From Pseudomonas gingeri (GTDB lineage: Bacteria; Pseudomonadota; Gammaproteobacteria; Pseudomonadales; Pseudomonadaceae), in assembly GCF_013386165.1 (NCBI RefSeq), contig NZ_JACAOS010000028.1, forward strand, positions 62,001 to 126,000: a stretch of DNA of 64,000 nt. Reading direction: 5' to 3'. The position numbers and the translations under genes were made by a program. Positions 36,561 to 45,974 of the stretch are shown in pieces (position 1 is the stretch's first letter; every line of letters starts with the position of its first letter). Below the pieces are notes generated by a model that worked only from the letters and a program-made list of their open reading frames with translations, was not told the DNA's origin and ran no database searches.

Positions 36561-38753
36561 ATGGCATCGACCTCGTTCAACCAGTCCCTGCGCCGTCTCT
36601 GGGCGCTGGACAAATTCAGCTATAGCGTTCGGGTGTTTATCGCCCTGACCGGCATCATGACCTTGTGCTGGTTCCAGAACGAGATGAAGTTGCTGATCCC
36701 GCTGTTCCTCGGGGTCATCGCCTGTGCCCTGGCCGAAACCGACGACAGTTGGCAGGGCCGCCTCAATGCCCTGGCGGTGACGCTGGTGTGCTTCAGTGTC
36801 GCGGCATTCTCGGTCGAGCTGCTGTTCCCCTATCCGCTGGTCTTCGTCTGCGCCATGGCCCTGGCGGCCTTTGCCCTGACCATGCTCGGCGCCCTCGGCG
36901 AGCGCTATGGCGCCATTGCCTCGGCGACCCTGATCCTCTCGGTCTACACCATGATCGGCGTCGACCAGCGCGGCGGCGAAGTCGCCAACCTCTGGCACGA
37001 ACCGGTGCTGCTGGTCACCGGCGCGGCCTGGTACGGCGTGCTCTCGGTGCTTTGGCAAGCGATGTTCTCCAACCAGCCGGTGCAACAGAGCCTGGCCAAG
37101 CTGTTCCGCGAACTGGGCTACTACCTCAAGCTCAAGTCCTCGCTGTTCGAGCCGATCCGCCAACTGGACGTCGAAGCCCGACGCCTGAAACTGGCGCAAC
37201 AGAACGGCAAGGTGGTCGCGGCGCTGAACAGCGCCAAGGAAATCATCCTGCACCGGGTCGGCAACGGCCGGCCGGGGTCGAAGGTCAGCCGTTACCTGAA
37301 GCTGTACTTCCTCGCCCAGGACATCCACGAGCGCGCCAGTTCCTCGCACTATCCGTACAACGCCCTGGCCGACGCGTTCTTCCACAGCGACGTGCTGTTC
37401 CGCTGCCAACGCCTGCTGCGCGAGCAAGGCAAGGCCTGCCAGGCCCTGGCGGTGTCGATCCAGCTGCGCCAGCCGTTCGTCTACAACGCCAGCTTCGCCG
37501 AAGCCCTGGGTGACCTGCACGCTTCCCTGGAACACCTGCGCATCCAGAGCAACCCGGCCTGGCGCGGTTTGCTGCGTTCGCTGCGGGCACTGGCCGCCAA
37601 CCTTGGTACCCTCGACCGCCTGCTGAGCGACGCGAGCAACCCCGACAGCCTCGCCGACGCCACCGACAGCAGCCTGCTGGACCGTTCGCCGCGCAACCTC
37701 AAGGACGTCTGGACGCGCCTGCGCACCCAGCTGACCCCGACCTCGCTGCTGTTCCGCCACGCCCTGCGCCTGCCGCTGGCGCTGAGCATCGGTTATGGCA
37801 TGGTGCATTTGGTGCACCCGTCCCAGGGCTACTGGATCATCCTCACCACCCTGTTCGTCTGCCAGCCGAGCTACGGCGCGACCCGGCGCAAACTGGGCCA
37901 GCGGATCCTCGGCACGGCCATCGGCCTGACCGCCGCCTGGGCGTTGTTCGACCTGTTCCCGAGCCCCCTGATCCAGGCCTTGTTCACCATCGCCGCCGGG
38001 GTGGTGTTCTTTATCAACCGCACCACCCGCTACACCCTGGCGACCGCCGCCATGACCCTGACGGTGCTGTTCTGCTTCAACCAGGTGGGTGACGGCTACG
38101 GCCTGTTCCTGCCGCGCCTGCTCGACACCCTGCTGGGTGCGCTGATCGCCGGCCTCGCGGTGTTCCTGTTCCTGCCGGACTGGCAGGGACGGCGCCTGAA
38201 CAAGGTGCTGGCCAATACCCTGAGCTGCAACAGCCTGTACCTGCGCCAGATCATGCGCCAGTACGCCCAGGGCAAGAGCGACGACCTCGCCTACCGGCTG
38301 GCCCGGCGCAACGCCCACAACGCCGATGCGGCGCTGTCGACCACCCTGGCGAACATGTTGATGGAGCCGGGGCATTTCCGTAAGGAAGCCGATGTCGGTT
38401 TCCGCTTCCTGGTGCTGTCGCACACCTTGCTCAGCTACCTGTCGGGGCTCGGTGCACACCGTGAAAACCAGCTACCGGAGGCCGTGCGCGATCATCTGCT
38501 CGAGGGCGCTGGCGGCACCTTGGCCACGAGTATCGAAGAGATAGCCGGGGGCTTGGCGAACAAGACCCCGGTCGCCATTCAAAGCGATGCCGAGGAAGCC
38601 CTGGCCACGGAGCTGGAGCACATGCCGGACGAGATCGACGAGATCCAGCGGTTGGTGCAGACCCAACTGGCGCTGATCTGCCGGCAACTGGGGCCGCTAC
38701 GGACCCTGGCGGCACACCTGATCAAGGACCCGGAAGAAAACGCAGAGTCCTGA
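36561..38753 (+). CDS. yccS: YccS-family inner-membrane protein (FUSC)
   Basis: A 730-residue protein with two blocks of about five or six membrane helices (about 25-165 and 400-530), each followed by a soluble region. This is the YccS/fusaric-acid-resistance-like arrangement. The FUSC core is seen at LSIGYGMVHLVHPSQGYWII. The start at 36561 (MASTSFNQ) is used; the ORF extension upstream is not family-like. Suggested roles are export of aromatic acids or envelope stress, without proof. Confidence 0.85.
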   Translation: MASTSFNQSLRRLWALDKFSYSVRVFIALTGIMTLCWFQNEMKLLIPLFLGVIACALAETDDSWQGRLNALAVTLVCFSVAAFSVELLFPYPLVFVCAMALAAFALTMLGALGERYGAIASATLILSVYTMIGVDQRGGEVANLWHEPVLLVTGAAWYGVLSVLWQAMFSNQPVQQSLAKLFRELGYYLKLKSSLFEPIRQLDVEARRLKLAQQNGKVVAALNSAKEIILHRVGNGRPGSKVSRYLKLYFLAQDIHERASSSHYPYNALADAFFHSDVLFRCQRLLREQGKACQALAVSIQLRQPFVYNASFAEALGDLHASLEHLRIQSNPAWRGLLRSLRALAANLGTLDRLLSDASNPDSLADATDSSLLDRSPRNLKDVWTRLRTQLTPTSLLFRHALRLPLALSIGYGMVHLVHPSQGYWIILTTLFVCQPSYGATRRKLGQRILGTAIGLTAAWALFDLFPSPLIQALFTIAAGVVFFINRTTRYTLATAAMTLTVLFCFNQVGDGYGLFLPRLLDTLLGALIAGLAVFLFLPDWQGRRLNKVLANTLSCNSLYLRQIMRQYAQGKSDDLAYRLARRNAHNADAALSTTLANMLMEPGHFRKEADVGFRFLVLSHTLLSYLSGLGAHRENQLPEAVRDHLLEGAGGTLATSIEEIAGGLANKTPVAIQSDAEEALATELEHMPDEIDEIQRLVQTQLALICRQLGPLRTLAAHLIKDPEENAES

Positions 38754-38767
38754 AACACCCCGCCTCC

Positions 38768-38978
38768 CGTGGGAGCCGGCTTGCCGGCGATGACGTCAGC
38801 AAGAACACTGCAAGACTCAAGGGCCTCATCGCTGGCAAGCCAGCTCCTACAGGGACCTCGGCAGCACGATACTTTTGTGGTGAGACGCAGTCCTGTGGGA
38901 GCCGGCTTGCCGGCGATGACGTCAGCAAGAACACCGCAAGACTCAAGGGCCTCATCGCTGGCAAGCCAGCTCCTACAA
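38768..38978. repeat. Two REPINs in tandem duplication
   Basis: Units 38768-38854 and 38894-38978 are almost identical, including the spacer (GACGTCAGCAAGAACAC and CAAGACTCAAGGGCC), and repeat with a period of 126 bases. The 40 bases between them start ACCTCGGCAGCACGATAC. This is a recent local duplication. Confidence 0.9.
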
Positions 38979-38995
38979 GGGTTACGGTGTCTGCG

Positions 38996-39733
38996 TTACA
39001 TCCCGTGCAGCTTGAGCAGCCGCTCATAGCTGCCGTCGGCCTTCATCGCCGCGATCTCGCGGTCGAAGCCGGCCACGATCTGTGCATGTTGCGGGTTCTT
39101 CAGGCTCACCAGGATATGCAGGGCGTTCTCGCTCAGCGGCTTGGGCAGGAACTCCACGGCATTGCGCACCCGTGGCGCCTCGCTCTTGAGGTAGTAACGC
39201 GCCACATACTCGTCTTCCAGGGTCAACTTCACCCGGTCCGCGGCCAGCATGCGCACGGCCATGGCAAAGTTGTGCACCGGGATTTTCTGCAACTGCGCGT
39301 CGCCATCGAACTCGGCGCTATAGGCATAGTCACGCACCACCGCAATCGGCAGGTCGTGCAACTGGCTCAGATTATCGAACTCGATGGCCGACTCCTTGCG
39401 CTTGAGAAACAGCACGCGATTGACCAGGTACTCGGCGGAAAACTGCCCTAGCAAGGTGCGTTCGTCGCTGTACCAGGCATTGATCAGCACATCATAGCGG
39501 CCCTCGCCCACGCCCTTGAGCGCACGCGCCCAGGGGACCTGTTCAAAGTCGCTGGCATAGCCGGCTCTCGCCAGCGCCGTACTGACGATATCGGTGGCCA
39601 GACCGCCGTTGACCAGCGTTGCATCGGTAAACGGTGGCCAGCCGTCGGCGACCAAACGCAACTTGTCGGCGGCAGCGCCTTGTGAAAGCAGCAGCAATCC
39701 AAGCAAAACAAAAGCTCGATGCAATCGCGGCAT
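38996..39733 (-). CDS. Periplasmic solute-binding protein, amino-acid type
   Basis: A 245-residue SBP_bac_3 protein with a signal peptide (cleaved after GAAA, about residue 22). The mature start KLRLVADGWPPFTD is typical of amino-acid or amine-binding proteins. AAGGA is 8 bases before the ATG at 39733. No permease or ATPase is adjacent, so it may be an orphan receptor or signalling binding protein. The 320-base gap to elaA shows no gene or clear element. Confidence 0.8.
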   Translation of the reverse strand: MPRLHRAFVLLGLLLLSQGAAADKLRLVADGWPPFTDATLVNGGLATDIVSTALARAGYASDFEQVPWARALKGVGEGRYDVLINAWYSDERTLLGQFSAEYLVNRVLFLKRKESAIEFDNLSQLHDLPIAVVRDYAYSAEFDGDAQLQKIPVHNFAMAVRMLAADRVKLTLEDEYVARYYLKSEAPRVRNAVEFLPKPLSENALHILVSLKNPQHAQIVAGFDREIAAMKADGSYERLLKLHGM

Positions 39734-40054
39734 GCTAAAGATCCTTAGCGGGCACATAGCCCAGCAGAGTTAGCCGAAGCCGGAGGAGCCGGTCTGGAAG
39801 CAACCGGCTACATCCCTGGTCCTAACATTAGCTCATCCGAGCCAGAGCAAAAGCACGGCTCAGCAGATTACACAAAGATGACGATGCCGAGCAAAGTGAA
39901 TGATAGCAAGTAGCCGCCAACCAACCGGACAGGGCTCGACTCCCTTGCAAGGAGCCTTCCAGCTTCAGCCCTGGCTGGGAAAAAAATTCGCGGTTGGCGA
40001 GGGCTGGCAACCCGCCTAGTATCGGTATCAACTCAATTGAATACCGAGGCGAGA

Positions 40055-40507
40055 ATGACCATCGACTGGCTCTGCAAACATCATGGAGATCTTGGCAAAG
40101 AACAGTTGTACAGCATCCTGCAACTGCGTACCGAAGTCTTCGTGGTCGAGCAGAAATGTCCCTACCAGGAAGTCGACGGGCGCGACCTGGAGGGCGACAC
40201 CTGCCATCTGATGGCCTGGCGCGATGATCGACTGGTGGCTTACCTGCGTCTGCTAGACCCGGTCTCCCAGGGCGGCGACGTGGTGATCGGGCGGGTGGTG
40301 ATCGCCCCCGAGGCCCGTGGCCAAGGGCTGGGCCACGAGCTGATGGCCCAGGCGCTGAAGCAGGCCGAGAAGCTTTGGCCGCAAGTGCCGATCTATCTGT
40401 CGGCCCAGGCGCACTTGCAGGCTTATTACGGGCGTTATGGTTTCGAAGTGGTCGGCGAGGCGTATCTGGAGGACGATATCCCGCATATCGGCATGCGCAA
40501 GTCCTGA
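40055..40507 (+). CDS. elaA: ElaA-type GNAT acetyltransferase
   Basis: A 150-residue GCN5-related N-acetyltransferase. The acetyl-CoA loop is VVIAPEARGQGLGHELM (about residues 84-100), preceded by the ElaA hallmark LRTEVFVVEQKCPYQEVDG. GAGG lies 5 bases before the ATG at 40055. The substrate is unknown for the family. Convergent with the small HTH gene. Confidence 0.88.
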   Translation: MTIDWLCKHHGDLGKEQLYSILQLRTEVFVVEQKCPYQEVDGRDLEGDTCHLMAWRDDRLVAYLRLLDPVSQGGDVVIGRVVIAPEARGQGLGHELMAQALKQAEKLWPQVPIYLSAQAHLQAYYGRYGFEVVGEAYLEDDIPHIGMRKS

Positions 40508-40570
40508 GGTTTTCCAGCGCCCTGTCGGGCGCTATCGCCGGCCAGCCAGCTCAAGGACCGTGTTCGCCTT

Positions 40571-40867
40571 TCAGGGGTAACCCAGCACCTGCTTGATCGA
40601 AGCCAGGTTGTCGCCGATCCAGCTTTTGTCGATCGGCCCCCAACTGCGAATCCGGTACCGCCCGGCATGGTTGCGGGCGCCGTCTTCCTGTTCGAACTCG
40701 CAGATGATATCCAGGTCGGCCAGGGCCTGGATCGTATCCTGCGCCGTACGCCGCGGCATGCCGGTGGCTTCGGTCAGGGCCGGCACATTGCTGGCAGCTC
40801 CGCTGTCGATCAGCCAGGCCACATACAGACGGCGGTAAAAACTGCTCTTGGTCTTGCTGACGTCCAT
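40571..40867 (-). CDS. Small winged-helix DNA-binding protein
   Basis: A 98-residue protein with a winged helix-turn-helix (about residues 12-62; NVPALTEATGMPRRTAQDTIQAL) followed by a short basic wing and C-terminal helix. AAGGA precedes the ATG. Such proteins are common in pseudomonads as small regulators. The target is not evident. Confidence 0.75.
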   Translation of the reverse strand: MDVSKTKSSFYRRLYVAWLIDSGAASNVPALTEATGMPRRTAQDTIQALADLDIICEFEQEDGARNHAGRYRIRSWGPIDKSWIGDNLASIKQVLGYP

Positions 40868-40926
40868 CCGGTAATCCTTAGGGTTGACCTTCCAATGCTT
40901 CTACTCATCAAGAGCGCAACCGGCGC

Positions 40927-41436
40927 CTACGGGTTTGCCGATTTGCCCTGCAGATCGCGCCAGGTCAGGTACACCCGCAGGTCGAACTCCAACTGGTGAT
41001 AACCGGGCTGCATGTATTCACACAGCTGGTAGAACGCCTTGTTGTGATCGGACTCCTTGAGGTGCGCCAGTTCGTGCACCACGATCATCTTCAGAAACTG
41101 CGGCGCCGCGTCCTTGAACAGCGAGGCGATGCGGATTTCCTTCTTGGCCTTGAGCTTGCCGCCCTGGACCCGCGAGATCGCGGTGTGCAGGCCGAGGGCG
41201 CGGTGAGTGAGGTCCAGGCGGTTATCGAAGAGCACCTTGTCGATGGCCGGCGCGTTGCGCAGATGCTCCTGCTTCAACGCCAGGGCATAGCCGTACAGCG
41301 CCTTGTCGCTCTGCACCGCGTGTCGCTCCGGATAACGCTGGCTCAGGTAGTCACCCAGGGCGTCCCGGGCAATCATCTGACGGACCTGTTCCTGCAGGGA
41401 CGCGGGATAAGCCTGAAGGTATTTCAGCACGGTCAT
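40927..41436 (-). CDS. YgjP/M48-like metal-dependent hydrolase
   Basis: A 169-residue protein with the zinc motif HELAHLKESDHNKAF (about residues 121-135), giving HExxH and a following His. It fits the YgjP-like metallopeptidase domain family, some members of which act as UTP pyrophosphatases. AAGG is 6 bases before the ATG at 41436. It is probably co-transcribed with the small HTH gene, 59 bases away. Confidence 0.82.
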   Translation of the reverse strand: MTVLKYLQAYPASLQEQVRQMIARDALGDYLSQRYPERHAVQSDKALYGYALALKQEHLRNAPAIDKVLFDNRLDLTHRALGLHTAISRVQGGKLKAKKEIRIASLFKDAAPQFLKMIVVHELAHLKESDHNKAFYQLCEYMQPGYHQLEFDLRVYLTWRDLQGKSANP

Positions 41437-41479
41437 GACAGGCCTTACGTACACCGAAAAAGAAGCCAGTGTAGCGAAT

Positions 41480-43603
41480 TCAGGCGGACAACGCGCTCCA
41501 GTCGAACGCCGAGCCGAAGCCCGTGGCGTCCTTGGCCGTCAGTGGCCGGGCCACCAGGAAACCCTGGACCATCGGGCAACCGTTGGCCTTGAGCCACTGC
41601 CATTGCTCAATGGTTTCCACCCCTTCGGCGATCACCAGCAAACCGAATTGCTCGCACAGGTCGATCACGGTGCGGGCCATGGCCGCATCCCGCGGTGATT
41701 CGAGAATCTTGGCGATCAATTGCCGGTCAAGCTTGAGGGTATCCAATTCGAGGTCGCGCAGATGGTTCAGCGAACAATGCCCGGAACCGAAATCGTCCAG
41801 GGCCACCCGCACCCCCAGGGCACGGATGCGCCGCAGTTGCTTGCGCGACGCCTCGAAGTCCAGCATCAACGCCGCCTCCGTCACCTCGACTTCCAACTGG
41901 CGCGCCCGCAGGTCGTGGCGTTCCAGCACCTCCTGCAACTCGTCCGCCAGGTTCGGCATGTTGAACTGCGTGGCGCTCAGGCTGACGCTCAACACCAGGT
42001 CCTCGGCGTACACGCCGCTCCAGGCGTGGCGCTGGGTCGCCGCCTGGCGATAGATCCAACTGCCCAGCCGGCTGATCAACCGCACCTCTTCCAGCAACGG
42101 CAGGAACAGCCCTGGCGGCACATCGCCAACACTCGGATGGTGCCAGCGCAGCAACGCCTCGAACCCGCGCAGGCGGCCATCTTCCAGGGAGACCTGGGGC
42201 TGGTAGACCATCTTGAATTCCTTGCTCTCGATGGCCGTGCGAACACTTTCCTCCAACATCAGGCGCGAACGGGCGCGGCCGTTCATCTCGTGATCGTAGT
42301 AACGGTATTGCTGGCGGCCGGCACGCTTGGCCTCGTACATGGCGATATCCGACGCCCGCAACAGGCCATCGAGGTTGGAGCCGCAATCGGGGTAAGTGGC
42401 AATGCCGATGCTGACCCCGAGCGTCATTTCCATGCCGTCGATCTGTTGGCGAATCGACACCCGCTCGATCAGCCGCTCGGCGATTTTCGCCGCCTGCTCG
42501 GGGCGCTCCAGATTGAGCAAGGTGGTGAATTCGTCACCGCCCATGCGCGCCAGGATATCGAACGGATTGAGGCAGGACTTCAACTGCTCCGAGACCCAGC
42601 GCAACACCCGGTCGCCGGCTTCATGCCCCAGGGAATCGTTGACCCGCTTGAAGCCATCGAGGTCCAGGTACATCAACACCAGGGACTTGTTCGCGCCGTC
42701 GCTGCGGCGCAGGGTATTTTCCGCTGTCTGGTAGAAGCCCCGGCGATTGAGCAGGCCGGTCAGCGGATCGGTCACCGCCTGGAATTCCAACTGCTGGTGC
42801 AGATGCCGCACCACCGACATATCCAGCACCGTCACCACCATGGCCTTCTGGTCACCCGGCAACGGCGCGCAGGACAAGGCCACCGGCAGCATCTGGTCCT
42901 GGCCGGTGCGCAAGTAGGCGTCATGCACGCGATAGGTCTCGCCTTTGCGGTATTCCTCGTACAGCGGCGAGGTCTGCCATTCGGCAAAATGCGGGTTCTG
43001 CAGAAAATCCAGGAACGGCTGGCCGGCCAGGGCGTCGAGCGAGAGGTTGAGCAAACGCGAGATCGCCGGGTTGGCGAAACGGATGATGCCGTCTTCGTTG
43101 ACCACCAGAATGCCTTCGGCGGCATTCTCCAGCACCGAGGCATTGAACGCCCGGGCCGCTTCCAGATCGCGGCTCAGGCACTGCAAGGCGCGGCGGTTGC
43201 GCTGCTGCTCCAGCAACGCCTGGACCTTGGGCCTGAGAATATCGGGGTTGAACGGTTTGAACAGGTAATCCACCGCGCCACTGGCATAACCCTTGATCAC
43301 GGCATCCTGGGATTGCTCGTTGGCGGTGAGGAAAATAATCGGAGTCAGACGAGTCCGCAGGCTGCCGCGCATCAGGCGGGCCACTTCAAAACCGTCCATC
43401 CCGGGCATCTGAACATCCAGCAGCACCAGGTCAATCTCATGCTCGAGCAGCAACGTCAGCGCCTCAATGCCCGAGGCAGCCGTTACCACCTGCCAATCCT
43501 GACGTTCCAGCAAGGCACGCATGCTGATCAGATTTTCAGGGTAATCATCAACGACCAGAAGGACGGAACTACCATCACCGGGTATCTGTTGCACGCAATC
43601 CAT
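41480..43603 (-). CDS. REC-PAS-GGDEF-EAL signalling protein
   Basis: A 707-residue c-di-GMP protein. Receiver domain (about 12-130; VDDY, phospho-acceptor Asp in LLDVQMPG, Lys in LFKPF), coiled coil, PAS (about 150-270), GGDEF (about 285-445; intact RMGGDEF) and EAL (about 455-700; FEALLRW, DDFGSGH, EGVET). Both catalytic signatures are intact, so it could make and break c-di-GMP, though one may dominate. No histidine kinase gene is adjacent. The RssB-like receiver suggests control by phosphorylation. Confidence 0.9.
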   Translation of the reverse strand: MDCVQQIPGDGSSVLLVVDDYPENLISMRALLERQDWQVVTAASGIEALTLLLEHEIDLVLLDVQMPGMDGFEVARLMRGSLRTRLTPIIFLTANEQSQDAVIKGYASGAVDYLFKPFNPDILRPKVQALLEQQRNRRALQCLSRDLEAARAFNASVLENAAEGILVVNEDGIIRFANPAISRLLNLSLDALAGQPFLDFLQNPHFAEWQTSPLYEEYRKGETYRVHDAYLRTGQDQMLPVALSCAPLPGDQKAMVVTVLDMSVVRHLHQQLEFQAVTDPLTGLLNRRGFYQTAENTLRRSDGANKSLVLMYLDLDGFKRVNDSLGHEAGDRVLRWVSEQLKSCLNPFDILARMGGDEFTTLLNLERPEQAAKIAERLIERVSIRQQIDGMEMTLGVSIGIATYPDCGSNLDGLLRASDIAMYEAKRAGRQQYRYYDHEMNGRARSRLMLEESVRTAIESKEFKMVYQPQVSLEDGRLRGFEALLRWHHPSVGDVPPGLFLPLLEEVRLISRLGSWIYRQAATQRHAWSGVYAEDLVLSVSLSATQFNMPNLADELQEVLERHDLRARQLEVEVTEAALMLDFEASRKQLRRIRALGVRVALDDFGSGHCSLNHLRDLELDTLKLDRQLIAKILESPRDAAMARTVIDLCEQFGLLVIAEGVETIEQWQWLKANGCPMVQGFLVARPLTAKDATGFGSAFDWSALSA

Positions 43604-43838
43604 GCTGCTTCTCTTGTTCGGGGAACTCCACCGGAAATCTAGGAAACCGGGCTAAACCTAAGCACTACTCTAGACCGGGATTGTGCAAAGCGTAGTGAGC
43701 AATAGGCCATCATCCAGGCGCGGCCACAATCTCCCGACTAACGGTCGGTACCCATCTCCCGGACGCGGCTCGGAAAACGCCCGAGGCCTGCGAGCCAACG
43801 CCGTACCACGATGACGACCGTAACACGGTCAGTCGATT

Positions 43839-44090
43839 TTACGAGGTGCGATATTCCGCAATCGGTTCAATCTCGAAAATCTCATCAAAACGCACCGTAT
43901 TGTAGAGGCCGAACTCCCCATGATAGGTCAGTGTTCGGTGCGTCCAGTCGATACCACACAGCTCGCCGCGCTCGGACTCCACCGGCCCGCCGTGCAGCCT
44001 GCCGCGCAGGTTGATTTTTTGTTTGCGCTTGAAGTACTTCAGATATTCAGGCTCGTTCTGTGCTTCCTCTTTGTCCATAGTGATGTCCAT
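43839..44090 (-). CDS. Small conserved hypothetical protein
   Basis: A protein of about 83 residues (MDITMDKEEAQNE start) with a basic centre (KYFKRKQKINLRGRL) and a C-terminal beta-rich part (HRTLTYHGEFGLYNTVRFDEIFEIEPI), possibly a small Sm- or SH3-like barrel. The start is uncertain: 44090, 44078 or an upstream TTG at 44141; none has a strong Shine-Dalgarno. Function unknown. The spacers on either side (43604-43838 and 44091-44384) show no further gene. Confidence 0.6.
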   Translation of the reverse strand: MDITMDKEEAQNEPEYLKYFKRKQKINLRGRLHGGPVESERGELCGIDWTHRTLTYHGEFGLYNTVRFDEIFEIEPIAEYRTS

Positions 44091-44384
44091 TTTTGTCAGC
44101 GGTTGAACCCCCATCGTGGGAATTCGCCCGATGAAAAACAACTGTCATAAATAACAGGTGCTTATATCGCTTCTTAATAAAAGCCCAGCACGACGCTTCT
44201 ATAACTGGCCGCGCGGCCGGTGTTCGTCGAGGGATTGGCGTCAACCGTTCGCCGGATCGGCGTTAACAAACTATTCTTCAGCCGTTATAAAGGACGCCGA
44301 AAGCGCGGGCCAAAGCGGTTTGTCTGAATATTCCCAGGCTGAACCGCTGCCCGTGTGCAAGCGGCTTACAGGGAAGAAACAGAC

Positions 44385-45056
44385 ATGATCGACCTGACCA
44401 CCTGGAACCTCAGCGTTCCCGTCGGCACCCCGCCGGCGACGATCGATACGCCCAAGTTGGTAGAGGGCTTCAAGGATCAATACTTTCACTCCGACACCGG
44501 CACGTTGTTCTTCTGGTCGCCGGTCACCGGTTCCAAGACCGAAAACGCCATCTACCCGCGCAGCGAATTGCGCGAGACCTGGCCCGACGGCCGCCTGCGC
44601 AACTGGTTGTACGGCGAGGCCAACAACTACCTGCGCGCCACGCTGGCGGTGAACCAGGTGCCTTCGTCGGGCAAGATCGTCATCGGCCAGATCCATGCGT
44701 ACAACAGCACCCAGCCGATGCTCAAGGTCGAGTACCAGTACAAGGACAGTCGCAAAACCGGGATTATTGTGGTGAAGATCCGCAATCACCCCGACGACAA
44801 GGACAGCCGGGTGATCGAGATTGCCGATAATGTTCCGTTGGATAAATCCTTCACTTATGTGATTCACCTGAGTCGCGGCGGTTACTTGAGTGTGCATGCC
44901 GCCGATGCCAGCTGGTACACCCAGATCAGCACCACCTGGCGTGACAAACCGCTGTATTTCAAGGCGGGGGTCTATGTGCAGGACAATACCGGTTATACCA
45001 ATGAGGGTGGGATGGTGACCTTCTACAAGTTGGACATTGATCATGTGAAGGGTTGA
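44385..45056 (+). CDS. Alginate lyase, polysaccharide lyase family 7
   Basis: A 223-residue PL7 alginate lyase. Family motifs are visible: RSELRE near residue 58, QIH near 101 and YFKAGVYVQ near 190, carrying the catalytic Arg, Gln, His and Tyr. There is no signal peptide, and length and motifs resemble the P. aeruginosa PA1167 lyase. GGGAAG precedes the ATG at 44385. It should cleave alginate by beta-elimination. It is not near an alginate biosynthesis operon, so a degradative or biofilm-release role is likelier. Confidence 0.88.
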   Translation: MIDLTTWNLSVPVGTPPATIDTPKLVEGFKDQYFHSDTGTLFFWSPVTGSKTENAIYPRSELRETWPDGRLRNWLYGEANNYLRATLAVNQVPSSGKIVIGQIHAYNSTQPMLKVEYQYKDSRKTGIIVVKIRNHPDDKDSRVIEIADNVPLDKSFTYVIHLSRGGYLSVHAADASWYTQISTTWRDKPLYFKAGVYVQDNTGYTNEGGMVTFYKLDIDHVKG

Positions 45057-45107
45057 TATTCTCGCGCGCTCTTAAAGACACCTTTTATGCGCTGGGGTGC
45101 TACGCCC

Positions 45108-45235
45108 TATTCGGAAACTGTCTATAAACCTGTCAGTTCTGACAGTAGACCAGTTTGCAAAGCGTGTTCAATCTATTCAGTCACTGACGGTTATTGGCAT
45201 GCAGAGGTGGATATGAAATGGGCCTGGGTCATGTC
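45108..45235 (+). repeat. Duplicated promoter module, copy 1
   Basis: About 125 bases that recur at 45975-46095 with roughly three-quarters identity. It contains TATAAA (45123-45128), the palindrome at 45130-45145 and the start of a short ORF (ATGAAATGGGCCTGGGTCATG against ATGAAATGGGCCTTGGTCATG in copy 2). Confidence 0.8.
45130..45145. promoter_or_regulatory. LexA-box-like palindrome, copy 1
   Basis: CTGTCAGTTCTGACAG fits CTGT-N8-ACAG, the frame of a gamma-proteobacterial SOS box, and directly follows a TATAAA. The centre is not the AT-rich one of strong LexA sites, so another repressor is possible. Confidence 0.5.
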
Positions 45236-45281
45236 ACCCGGCGCTCGCAGCGGTTACATGCCACCTCGACAGTTGCGTTGA
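45213..45281 (+). pseudogene. Truncated copy of the 46074 gene
   Basis: A 22-codon ORF (MKWAWVMSPGARSGYMPPRQ...) that matches the start of the 66-residue protein at 46074 (MKWALVMESTVHGFYVSEI) and then stops. The Shine-Dalgarno region GCAGAGGTGNATATG is shared. It looks like the leftover of a duplicated gene; it could still be read as a leader peptide. Confidence 0.5.
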
Positions 45282-45329
45282 TCACGTCAACATTCCGCGC
45301 ACCTTATGCAAGGTATAAGGAGAGTCATC

Positions 45330-45842
45330 ATGAAAAAAGAAGCGACCCCTCGTGATGCTACAACCCCTGAAAATACATCCAAGGGAGCTCCGGGCGGGGC
45401 TCTGGACATCGAAGAAGGTATCTATAAAATCTACACGGCGCTAAACCAGAGAAGTATTGTCGATATGGCTGTCAGTGGGAGTGACCAGCGCGTCCACCGT
45501 ATCAAGCTGTATCATGACAACAGTTCGCTCGAATCCACCTGGGCATTATCCCGTCGACCTGGCGGGTACTACTTGCTGATCAACCAAAGGGAAAAAGATC
45601 TGGCGGCCGGAGAGATGAACAACAATGATGTAGGGGCATCACCCATCACTGAGCGGCCGGCCCAGCTGTGGATGTTCAAGGACGCGGGACTCGGACTTGT
45701 CTATCTTGAGAATCGATATGATGGAAAAGTGATGGATGTGGCCGGTTCTAATACAGCAGATAATGCCGGTATTATCGATTACCCCCATGTGGGATCGACA
45801 AACCAGAAATTCAAACTGTTCAAAATCGATGGACCAAAGTAA
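45330..45842 (+). CDS. Ricin-type beta-trefoil (RICIN/CBM13-like) protein
   Basis: A 170-residue protein with a flexible Thr/Glu/Pro-rich N-terminus (1-28) and a beta-trefoil of three repeats (GIYKIYTAL..., GYYLLINQ..., GLVYLENRYDGKVMDVAGS...NQKFKLFKI). The QxW-like repeats are degenerate. There is no signal peptide. AAGGAG lies 7 bases before the ATG at 45330. Composition is more AT-rich than its neighbours. It lies between two copies of a promoter with a LexA-like palindrome, so damage-induced release or a bacteriocin-related role is possible. A carbohydrate ligand is likely but unknown. Confidence 0.75.
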   Translation: MKKEATPRDATTPENTSKGAPGGALDIEEGIYKIYTALNQRSIVDMAVSGSDQRVHRIKLYHDNSSLESTWALSRRPGGYYLLINQREKDLAAGEMNNNDVGASPITERPAQLWMFKDAGLGLVYLENRYDGKVMDVAGSNTADNAGIIDYPHVGSTNQKFKLFKIDGPK

Positions 45843-45974
45843 CGCCGTATTTATGACGCAAGAAATCCTAATTAGCGGGCAATCGGAGCATCATTGGAAA
45901 ATATGCGCCGGTTGCGGGTGCATTGACGCCCTGCCTCTTGAAACTCAGCTTTATTTCTCAAGGCGTTAGTCTCT

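Noticed and set aside
36516..38459. 647-codon minus-strand frame opposite yccS
   Set aside because: Antisense shadow of a well-supported gene; Gln/Arg/Gly-rich with no recognisable fold.
38768..38978. Possible CRISPR repeats
   Set aside because: The units are inverted REP arms in a two-copy tandem, not a regular repeat-spacer array, and no cas gene is near.
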